Shown here in pieces: positions 1 to 4,917 of a stretch of DNA of 8,501 nucleotides. Every line of letters begins with the position of its first letter. Positions within the stretch are counted from its first letter, which is position 1. The DNA lies in NCBI GenBank assembly GCA_020026195.1, contig JAHHQW010000075.1, positions 1-8,501 of the forward strand. Direction: 5' to 3'. Source of the stretch: Prevotella sp. (lineage in GTDB: Bacteria; Bacteroidota; Bacteroidia; Bacteroidales; Bacteroidaceae). The notes below the pieces were generated by a model, which saw only the letters and a list, made by a program, of their open reading frames with translations, was not told the DNA's origin and made no database searches. A program made the position numbers and the translations under genes.

Positions 1-18
1 ATTTTATTTACTGCCAGA

Positions 19-42
19 GCCGCTTAGGCGTGGCGATTTTTT
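19..42 (+). terminator. Weak terminator-like hairpin of an upstream gene
   Basis: GCCGC at 19-23 can pair with GTGGC at 30-34 (one G-U pair) and is followed by six T at 37-42. The stem is short and alternative pairings exist, for example CGC with GCG around TTAG. It would close a gene lying left of the window; no coding end is visible in these bases. Confidence 0.3.
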
Positions 43-103
43 AACGAACTATTGAGAATAATGTACTATTCTGAAATTTTTTTTGTATTTATAACGAAAA
101 TAA

Positions 104-135
104 TTTGCATAAGATACTCTAATACACTACCTTTG
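104..135 (+). promoter_or_regulatory. eno promoter (Bacteroidetes sigma-ABfr type)
   Basis: The -33 element TTTG lies at 104-107 and the -7 element TACCTTTG at 128-135, separated by exactly 20 nt. This matches the Bacteroidetes primary-sigma pattern TTTG/TTG, 19-21 nt, TAnnTTTG. Transcription would start near 141, giving an AT-rich leader of about 40 nt with no Shine-Dalgarno. A 10-bp palindrome (GTATATATAC, 141-150) sits at the predicted start. Confidence 0.85.
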
Positions 136-178
136 CAGACGTATATATACTATCAAATATAATTAAATTTTTTAGAAA

Positions 179-1492
179 ATGATTATTGAAAAGATTCATG
201 CAAGAGAAATTCTTGATTCAAGAGGTAATCCTACAGTTGAGGTTGATGTAAAGCTCGAATCTGGCTTTATGGGTCGTGCAGCAGTTCCTTCTGGAGCATC
301 TACAGGTGCTAACGAAGCTTTGGAAATGCGTGATGGCGACAAAGGTCGTTTTATGGGTAAAGGTGTTCTTAATGCAGTTAAGAACGTTAATGAAGTAATC
401 GCTCCGGCAATCGAAGGTATGAACGTAATGAACCAGCGCGAAATTGATATGAAGATGCTCGAACTCGATGGAACATCTACAAAGTCAAAGCTTGGTGCTA
501 ACGCTATCCTCGGTGTTTCACTTGCAGCAGCACGTGCAGCATCAGAATACCTCGGCATGCCTCTTTACAGATATATCGGTGGTGCTAACGCTCATGTTCT
601 CCCCGTTCCTATGATGAACATCATCAACGGTGGTGCACACAGCGACGCTCCTATCGCATTCCAGGAATTTATGATTCGTCCCGTATCAGCTTGCTGCGTT
701 AAGGAAGCTGTTCGTATGGGTGCTGAAGTATTCCACAATCTTAAGAAGGTTCTTAAGGGTCGTGGCCTTAGCACAGCAGTAGGTGACGAAGGTGGTTTCG
801 CTCCTGCTCTGGAAAGCATTGAAGATGCTCTCGACTGCATCGTTGAGGCTATCAAGGCTGCTGGTTATGTTCCTGGTAAGGACATCACAATCGCTATGGA
901 CTGTGCTGCCAGCGAATTCGCTGTTGAAGAAAACGGTAAGTTCTTCTATGACTATCGTCAGCTCAACAACGGTACTCCCAAGGAGAAGAACGGTAAGAAG
1001 CTCTCTGTTGAGGAGCAGATCGCTTACCTCGATTCTCTGATTCAGAAATATCCTATCGACTCTATCGAAGACGGTCTGTCAGAGGCTGACTGGGAAGGAT
1101 GGGTTAAACTTAACGATGCCCTCGGTTCTAAGTGCCAGCTCGTTGGTGACGACCTCTATGTAACAAACGTAGACTTCCTGAAGAAGGGTATCGAAATGGG
1201 TTGCGCTAACTCTATCCTGATCAAGGTTAACCAGATCGGTACACTTACAGAAACTCTCGAAGCTATCGAAATGGCTCACCGTCATGGTTACACAGCTGTT
1301 GTTTCTCATCGTTCAGGTGAAACAGAAGATACTACAATCGCTGACATCGCTGTTGCTACAAACGCAGGTCAGATTAAGACAGGTAGTATGAGTCGTACAG
1401 ACCGTATGGCTAAGTACAACCAGCTCATCCGTATCGAGGAAGAACTTGGTAAGGCAGCCACATATGGTTACAAGAAGATCGTTAGAAAGTAA
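179..1492 (+). CDS. eno: Enolase (phosphopyruvate hydratase)
   Basis: Enolase interconverts 2-phosphoglycerate and phosphoenolpyruvate in cytosolic glycolysis and gluconeogenesis. The 437-aa product has full family length. The N-terminal domain (about 1-135) contains the mobile loop SGASTGANEALE at 38-49. The C-terminal barrel carries the general acid/base E204 (GDEGG), the Mg ligands D241, E297 (SIEDG) and D324 (GDDLYV), catalytic K349 within the ILIKVNQIGTLTET signature (346-359), and the SHRSGETEDT loop at 376-385. The first ATG gives the canonical MIIEKIHAREILDSRG start. There is no Shine-Dalgarno, as is normal in this phylum. The gene uses a narrow, repetitive codon set in its second half, consistent with high expression. 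It is monocistronic between a consensus promoter and a strong terminator. Function is certain from motifs alone. Confidence 0.98.
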   Translation: MIIEKIHAREILDSRGNPTVEVDVKLESGFMGRAAVPSGASTGANEALEMRDGDKGRFMGKGVLNAVKNVNEVIAPAIEGMNVMNQREIDMKMLELDGTSTKSKLGANAILGVSLAAARAASEYLGMPLYRYIGGANAHVLPVPMMNIINGGAHSDAPIAFQEFMIRPVSACCVKEAVRMGAEVFHNLKKVLKGRGLSTAVGDEGGFAPALESIEDALDCIVEAIKAAGYVPGKDITIAMDCAASEFAVEENGKFFYDYRQLNNGTPKEKNGKKLSVEEQIAYLDSLIQKYPIDSIEDGLSEADWEGWVKLNDALGSKCQLVGDDLYVTNVDFLKKGIEMGCANSILIKVNQIGTLTETLEAIEMAHRHGYTAVVSHRSGETEDTTIADIAVATNAGQIKTGSMSRTDRMAKYNQLIRIEEELGKAATYGYKKIVRK

Positions 1493-1515
1493 TTCTAAAA
1501 TCTTTGATATATTTT

Positions 1516-1552
1516 AAGGCAGACATCTAATGGTGTCTGCCTTTTATTTTTT
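1516..1552 (+). terminator. eno intrinsic terminator
   Basis: GGCAGACA (1518-1525) pairs perfectly with TGTCTGCC (1534-1541). Two A-T pairs extend the base and a C-G plus a wobble extend the top. The tract TTTTATTTTTT follows at 1542-1552. It begins 24 bp after the eno stop codon. Confidence 0.93.
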
Positions 1553-1555
1553 ATA

Positions 1556-1643
1556 AACGTCATTACAAAAGTCTATTAGTGTCACTACGAAAGTTTGTAA
1601 ACGTAATGACGAAAGTTTGTTGGTGTACCTACAAAACATGTAG
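1556..1643 (+). repeat. Four 22-bp imperfect tandem repeats (iteron/operator-like)
   Basis: Four contiguous 22-bp units lie at 1556-1577, 1578-1599, 1600-1621 and 1622-1643. Seven positions are the same in all four: G4, T5, A10, C11 and A13-A15. Units 2 and 3 share the 12-mer ACGAAAGTTTGT, and the fourth unit is the most diverged. Each core reads GTnnnnAC, an imperfect dyad, so CGTCATTAC in unit 1 is the exact reverse complement of GTAATGACG in unit 3. An inverted fragment of the shared part, ACAAACTTT, recurs at 1681-1689. The array lies between the eno terminator and the promoter of the 249-aa gene. The period of about two helical turns would place repeated sites on one DNA face. Confidence 0.85.
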
Positions 1644-1685
1644 TTTTATATGTATAGAAAAATATTTTACAATGTAGCAGACAAA

Positions 1686-1703
1686 CTTTTATGCTGATAA
1701 AAG
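1686..1703. repeat. Perfect 7-bp inverted repeat
   Basis: CTTTTAT (1686-1692) and ATAAAAG (1697-1703) flank the tetraloop GCTG. It lies upstream of the next promoter with no T-tract after it, so it is not an obvious terminator. It overlaps an inverted fragment of the 22-bp repeat. Confidence 0.6.
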
Positions 1704-1755
1704 ATTTCTGTTGTTCTCAAATAAAATCTGTTCTCTGTTTTTTAATCGTCTGAGA

Positions 1756-1787
1756 TTTGCTTTTATAAATTGTTTTTCTTACTTTTG
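1756..1787 (+). promoter_or_regulatory. Promoter of the leader and the 249-aa protein
   Basis: TTTG at 1756-1759 and TACTTTTG at 1780-1787 are spaced by exactly 20 nt, a full match to the Bacteroidetes consensus. The predicted start near 1793 leaves a leader of about 190 nt before the ATG at 1986, much longer than the roughly 20-50 nt leaders predicted for eno, the peptidase and rpsU here. Confidence 0.8.
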
Positions 1788-1830
1788 TATTCAGAGTGTA
1801 AGGGCTCTGGGGAAGGAGGAATAACAATCG

Positions 1831-1887
1831 TTGAATTTATTTAGTGTCTTGTTTTTTACCCATAAGGAAATCCGACACTTATTTTAG
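1831..1887 (+). CDS. Possible 18-aa leader peptide (TTG start)
   Basis: A TTG at 1831 lies 10 nt after AAGGAGGA (1813-1820), one of only two strong Shine-Dalgarno sequences noted at a start in this window. It opens an 18-codon frame reading LNLFSVLFFTHKEIRHLF (initiator would be Met) and stopping at TAG 1885-1887. Codons 5-7 contain pairing segment A of the leader, so a translating ribosome would block that segment. The peptide matches nothing I recognise. Support is limited to the Shine-Dalgarno, spacing and position; the start codon is non-standard and the frame is short enough to occur by chance. Confidence 0.3.
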   Translation: MNLFSVLFFTHKEIRHLF

Positions 1888-1950
1888 ATGTATGTGCTGT
1901 GTATCGTCTTGAGACACATTGTGTTCTCGTGGTCGGTACATGCCGTATAG
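1888..1950 (+). CDS. Possible 20-aa hydrophobic leader peptide
   Basis: An ATG begins at the base directly after the TAG of the preceding small frame and in the same reading frame, so a terminating ribosome could restart here. The 20-codon product starts MYVLCIVLRHIVF and is mostly hydrophobic, ending at TAG 1948-1950. It has no Shine-Dalgarno of its own. It spans pairing segments C and D of the leader. Coding status is uncertain; the alternative is that the whole leader is non-coding RNA. Confidence 0.22.
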   Translation: MYVLCIVLRHIVFSWSVHAV

Positions 1951-1985
1951 TAACGTGTTTGTAAAAGACCGATAAATAAATTATT

Positions 1986-2735
1986 ATGAGTTTCTTTAAT
2001 AATAATCGTCCGCAGATTGTCGTAGATGAACATTTTTTAAGTCTGCCAGAAGTAAAATATGCAATGGCAAAGTTTAAAAGCAAAGGCTTTGCCGTAGTCG
2101 TTGTGGTGCTTGAACATCTGGTTCATCGCAAGGGCAGGATAGGACTGTACAAAAATCTCGACATGGTGGCACGTTATCTTCATATGCAGGTGCGTTCTGT
2201 AATAAAGGTTGTAGATGAGTGCGGAGTGTTTGTGCCAGACCATGAACACGGACTGTTTTATTCACCACGTCTGCGAAAGTATTACCGTATGCCGGTGTAT
2301 GTAGGAAAGTCAGAGGCTGAAGATATAGCAGCTAATGGAAACGTTTATCTTGGATGGTGCAGGAAGCACAGTAGAAAGAACACCAAGGTCAGTATGCCTG
2401 ACAGAAAAGAAGATAAGACGGAATTATCAGAATGTACAGAAAAAAGTACTGGGACTTTAAAAAAAGATTCGGAAAAGATTCCGAAAAGTTTTAAAAAAGA
2501 GCATATTCAAAAGACTGATAATCAGGATAAGTCGGTGTCGTATAAAGATAGAGATATATCTTATAAAGATAAAACTACATCAAATAGAGAATTAAGGAAA
2601 CAAGTTCCTTCATTCTCAGCTGCTGCCGGCGATGATGATATTTTTAATGGTAAAGAGTCAATTTTTTATGCCAGAGATGAATCTTATTTTAAGTCATATA
2701 GGAAAAAGAATAATTTCCCTGGCATAAAAACATGA
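1986..2735 (+). CDS. Hypothetical protein with Lin1244/Lin1753-like (DUF4373-type) N-terminal domain
   Basis: This 249-aa protein has two parts. Residues about 10-105 carry the pattern of the Lin1244/Lin1753-like domain: an early acidic residue (D14), a K-rich helix ending in KSKGFAVVVVVLEHL (31-45), a middle helix with LDMVARYLHM (58-67), VIKVVDECGVF (72-82), and the closing FYSPRLRKYY (91-100). That family is common in Bacteroidales chromosomes and phages and is thought to be a winged-helix DNA-binding domain related to replication initiators. Residues about 125-205 are polar and lysine-rich, probably disordered, with a short YKD repeat (SYKDRDISYKDK, 185-196). The C-terminus is basic. No signal peptide or membrane segment is seen. 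It follows a long leader and a tandem-repeat array that it might bind, which is inference. The ATG at 1986 lacks a Shine-Dalgarno. The cellular role is unknown. Confidence 0.72.
   Translation: MSFFNNNRPQIVVDEHFLSLPEVKYAMAKFKSKGFAVVVVVLEHLVHRKGRIGLYKNLDMVARYLHMQVRSVIKVVDECGVFVPDHEHGLFYSPRLRKYYRMPVYVGKSEAEDIAANGNVYLGWCRKHSRKNTKVSMPDRKEDKTELSECTEKSTGTLKKDSEKIPKSFKKEHIQKTDNQDKSVSYKDRDISYKDKTTSNRELRKQVPSFSAAAGDDDIFNGKESIFYARDESYFKSYRKKNNFPGIKT
2468..2485. repeat. Intragenic 7-bp inverted repeat
   Basis: TTCGGAA (2468-2474) and TTCCGAA (2479-2485) form a perfect stem around AAGA inside the lysine-rich half of the 249-aa gene. GTTTT follows a few bases later. It could slow transcription or be a by-product of the lysine/serine-rich codons. 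Confidence 0.4.
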
Positions 2736-2744
2736 TGATTGTTT

Positions 2745-2808
2745 GTGGCAAAACAGTGATTCTACGTTACTTTGCCACCTGGCACACGTATATTGTCTCC
2801 GAAAGACA
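2745..2808. other. Convergent intergenic hairpins between the 249-aa gene and the phosphatase-family gene
   Basis: GTGGCAAA (2745-2752) pairs perfectly with TTTGCCAC (2771-2778). The enclosed GTGAT (2756-2760) and GTTAC (2766-2770) can form a second stem, giving a long interrupted hairpin. A second hairpin, TGTCT (2794-2798) with AGACA (2804-2808), has a UUCG-like loop when read on the minus strand. Neither has a clear T-tract on either strand, so they are not standard intrinsic terminators. Their position between two convergent stop codons suggests a shared 3'-end role. Confidence 0.45.
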
Positions 2809-2814
2809 CCTGTA

Positions 2815-3687
2815 TTAAAATTCTACAATTGCAGTGTGAGGATTATGGTCGCTCAGGAAACCTGTTTTTGTTTCTGGGTTCTGATAAATTTCTGTTTCAA
2901 TAACTCTGATGTTTGGAGTTACGAAGATGAAATCAATCTTTTCACGTTTCTCAATAGGGATTCTGCCAAAATTGTGGAATGTATACTCAGGACCTTTGCT
3001 ATTGCTGCATATCTTATATGCATCGCATAATACAAATCTGTTGCCGGTTATTGTGCTATAAGCCTCCGACCTGTCATTGACATTGAAATCACCTGTAAGA
3101 ATTGCCGGTTTGTCGCCAACAATCTCCTTTATCTTCTCAATTATCAGTAAAGCACTGTTTTTACGAGCCTCTACACCTACATGGTCGAAATGAGTATTGA
3201 CAGCCATGAATATCTTACCTGTCGTGTTGTCTTTGAGTTTGACCCATGTGGCAATACGTGTGCAGGCACCGTCCCATCCTATGAACCCCGCGCTGTCAGG
3301 ATACTGGGAAAGCCAGATGGTGTTACTGTCAAGAAGCGTGAATTTATCGGAACGGAAGAATATGGGAGCATATTCACCCTTTGTCATGCCGTCTTCGCGA
3401 CCAACACCAACTGCCGTATATTGAGGCAGTCTTTCTTTTAAATCGGTTAGCTGATTGTGCAGGACCTCCTGCAAACCAATTACGTCGAAGTCTTTATTTA
3501 GAATATAACGAGCCACAGAGTCTTTTCTGTATTTCCAGTTGTTTAGTCCGTCATCAGGATTGTCATAACGAATATTGAACGTGCCCCATGCTAACCTGAT
3601 GTTTCCGCCGTCATTATCCATTGTCTGGAAAGAACAGAATAATAAGGCAGATGCAAATATAAATGCTAATCTAAATAATATCTTCAT
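2815..3687 (-). CDS. Secreted endonuclease/exonuclease/phosphatase-family protein
   Basis: The 290-aa product belongs to the metal-dependent EEP hydrolase superfamily (DNase I, sphingomyelinase, inositol phosphatase). Motifs appear in order: FNIRYDN (37-43), GLQEV with metal ligand E74, NTHFDH (164-169) with catalytic H166, TGDFNVN with D200 and N202, KIDFIF with D252, and the terminal SDHNPHTA with D280 and H281. Residues 1-20 form a basic-hydrophobic signal sequence (MKILFRLAFIFASALLF), so export is expected. C18 is a poor lipobox because F precedes it. The family is common in Bacteroidales as an exported hydrolase, but the substrate (phosphodiester, phospholipid or nucleic acid) cannot be told from sequence. 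It lies 80 bp downstream of mdh on the same strand, beyond the mdh terminator. I found no convincing promoter of its own, so it may depend partly on read-through. Confidence 0.9.
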   Translation of the reverse strand: MKILFRLAFIFASALLFCSFQTMDNDGGNIRLAWGTFNIRYDNPDDGLNNWKYRKDSVARYILNKDFDVIGLQEVLHNQLTDLKERLPQYTAVGVGREDGMTKGEYAPIFFRSDKFTLLDSNTIWLSQYPDSAGFIGWDGACTRIATWVKLKDNTTGKIFMAVNTHFDHVGVEARKNSALLIIEKIKEIVGDKPAILTGDFNVNDRSEAYSTITGNRFVLCDAYKICSNSKGPEYTFHNFGRIPIEKREKIDFIFVTPNIRVIETEIYQNPETKTGFLSDHNPHTAIVEF

Positions 3688-3709
3688 TTTTAATAGTAGT
3701 GTAGAAATT

Positions 3710-3745
3710 AAAAAAGAGGGAATGCATCAAAGTACATTCCCTCTT
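3710..3745 (-). terminator. mdh intrinsic terminator
   Basis: Read on the minus strand, GAGGGAATG (3743-3735) pairs perfectly with CATTCCCTC (3724-3716) around a 10-nt loop, followed by six T (3715-3710). Flanking A-T pairs lengthen the stem to 11 bp. It begins 22 bp beyond the mdh stop codon. Confidence 0.92.
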
Positions 3746-3767
3746 GTATTATCTGTTGTCAGACAAA

Positions 3768-4769
3768 TTACTTCAAGTTGGGGTTGATTTCGCTCCACTT
3801 CTCAACTGGAGGAACAACACCGAGCTCGATAACTTCCTGACGCATCTTAACGAGGTGCTCGTAGCTCTTCTTCAAAGCTTCCATTTCTTCAGCTGTACCG
3901 ATTACTTCTTCGTAAGCAGAACCATTCTTAGAAATAGTAACTTCCATAGCCATCATGATGTGGCTGATGCCTTCGAATGATACGTAACGACCTGCAGGCC
4001 ATGTGAAAGGAGTACCACCCATAGCAGCTTCGATCATACGAACTGATACGTAAGCGGGGCTCTGGAATGAAGAACGGCCACGGAGGTTGATGATGTTAGC
4101 ACCACCCTTGATTGTGCGCTGTTTGATTTCTTCCCACTGTTCGTTTGTGAGCTTGTCTGTACCGATAAGGTCGAGCAGAGGTGTTCCGTTAACCTTAGCT
4201 GTAGAAGCAAACACAGCCATAGCCTCACCGTGACCACCGTATGTGCGGCAGCCTGTAACTTCGCTCTGTGCTACGCCGAAGTGCTTAGCGAGTTCGCTCT
4301 GCAGACGGATAGAGTCAAGAGCAGCAAGTGTAGAAACCTGTGAAGGCTTCAGACCAGACCAGATAAGTGTTACGAGACCAGTAATGTCAGCAGGGTTGAA
4401 GATGATAACAACGTGCTTTACATCGGGGCAGTATGACTTGATGTCCTTACCGAGCTGCTCAGCAACACCTGCGTTACCCTTAAGAAGGTCTTCACGTGTC
4501 ATACCCTGCTTACGAGGAGCACCACCTGAAGAGATGATGTACTTAGCACCTGTAAGAGCTTCCTTAACGTCTGTTGTGAATGTGAAGTTAACGCCTTCGA
4601 AACCACAGTGGCGCATTTCTTCTGTAACACCCTCAAGACCGGGTTCGTATACATCATAAAGGCAGATGTTGGGAGTAAGGTGAAGCATAGCTGCTGTCTG
4701 AGCCATGTTAGAACCAATCATACCGGCTGCACCGATAATAACTAATTTCTCGTTTGTTAAAAATTCCAT
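3768..4769 (-). CDS. mdh: Malate dehydrogenase (NAD-dependent)
   Basis: The enzyme interconverts malate and oxaloacetate in the cytosol. In Bacteroidales it works chiefly in the reductive direction, feeding fumarate respiration and succinate formation (family knowledge). The 333-aa protein shows the dinucleotide-binding loop GAAGMIG (13-19), the acidic D39 ending the second strand that favours NAD over NADP, the substrate-loop arginines R86 and R92 (GGAPRKQGMTRED), N125 in FNPADI, D152 and R155 in LDSIRLQ, and catalytic H180 in YGGHGEAM. D152 and H180 form the proton relay. Length and the C-terminal extension fit the Bacteroides-type enzyme rather than the shorter E. coli form. The ATG at 4769 gives MEFLTNEKLVIIGAAG, appropriate for the first strand. 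It is divergent from the aminopeptidase gene and has its own -7 box and terminator. Confidence 0.96.
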   Translation of the reverse strand: MEFLTNEKLVIIGAAGMIGSNMAQTAAMLHLTPNICLYDVYEPGLEGVTEEMRHCGFEGVNFTFTTDVKEALTGAKYIISSGGAPRKQGMTREDLLKGNAGVAEQLGKDIKSYCPDVKHVVIIFNPADITGLVTLIWSGLKPSQVSTLAALDSIRLQSELAKHFGVAQSEVTGCRTYGGHGEAMAVFASTAKVNGTPLLDLIGTDKLTNEQWEEIKQRTIKGGANIINLRGRSSFQSPAYVSVRMIEAAMGGTPFTWPAGRYVSFEGISHIMMAMEVTISKNGSAYEEVIGTAEEMEALKKSYEHLVKMRQEVIELGVVPPVEKWSEINPNLK

Positions 4770-4814
4770 AATTATATATGTTTAAGTTGTTATGAATATT
4801 AATCCTTTGTGTTG

Positions 4815-4822
4815 CAAAGATA
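4815..4822 (-). promoter_or_regulatory. mdh promoter -7 element
   Basis: On the minus strand TATCTTTG reads from 4822 to 4815, a perfect TAnnTTTG box, giving a start near 4808 and a leader of about 40 nt. No TTTG or TTG is found 19-21 nt upstream (around 4843-4846 the strand reads ATTA). The promoter may therefore be weak or need an activator. Confidence 0.7.
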
Positions 4823-4853
4823 CTAAAAAAAAGTGTATATCATAATATATGGT

Positions 4854-4884
4854 ACATAAATTTGTTGTTACATGACATTTATGT
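4854..4884. promoter_or_regulatory. Dyad overlapping the aminopeptidase promoter, candidate operator
   Basis: ACATAAAT (4854-4861) and ATTTATGT (4877-4884) are a perfect 8-bp inverted repeat with centres 23 bp apart. The left arm touches the -33 TTTG and the right arm ends at the base before the -7 box of the plus-strand promoter. A smaller imperfect dyad, TGTTACATGACA (4866-4877), lies in the middle. For mdh the dyad would lie about 45-75 bp upstream of its start. Confidence 0.4.
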
Positions 4885-4892
4885 TACCTTTG
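4861..4892 (+). promoter_or_regulatory. Aminopeptidase P gene promoter
   Basis: TTTG at 4861-4864 and TACCTTTG at 4885-4892 are separated by 20 nt, a full consensus match. The start would be near 4898, leaving about 20 nt of leader before the ATG at 4918 with no Shine-Dalgarno. Confidence 0.82.
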
Positions 4893-4917
4893 TAAAGTTG
4901 ATATAGCAAACTAAGTT

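Larger units (their letters stand above)
1792..1985 (+). promoter_or_regulatory. Long structured 5' leader, candidate cis-regulatory RNA
   Basis: The leader opens with a small hairpin, CAGAG (1792-1796) with CTCTG (1805-1809), followed by AAGGAGGA at 1813-1820. Segment A (AGTGTCT, 1843-1849) can pair with B (GACACT, 1874-1879) or with C (AGACAC, 1912-1917). C can instead pair with D (GTGTTCTC, 1921-1928) with one bulge. CGGT (1934-1937) pairs with GCCG (1942-1945), the last pair being a wobble. Such competing pairings are typical of attenuators, but no U-tract terminator is present, so any switch would act on translation or stability. I do not recognise a known riboswitch class. The pairings are short and could be chance. 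Confidence 0.45.

Noticed and set aside
196..1309. Open frames opposite or within eno (for example 196-558, 592-855, 1079-1309 minus; 783-1040 plus)
   Set aside because: They are shadows of the enolase gene, with composition driven by its codons and no start signals.
1556..1643. CRISPR array made of short direct repeats
   Set aside because: The repeats are contiguous with no spacers, are too diverged from each other, and no cas gene is present.
1856..2268. Minus-strand frames over the leader and start of the 249-aa gene
   Set aside because: No minus-strand promoter or start signal was seen and the sequences look random. The plus-strand interpretation explains the region better.
2743..3787. 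Plus-strand frames opposite the EEP gene (2743-3030, 3181-3441, 3575-3787)
   Set aside because: All are antisense to a gene with a complete set of family motifs; none has a promoter or recognisable domain.
4243..4659. 138-aa plus-strand frame opposite mdh
   Set aside because: It is a frame shadow of mdh with serine- and arginine-rich sequence and no family resemblance.
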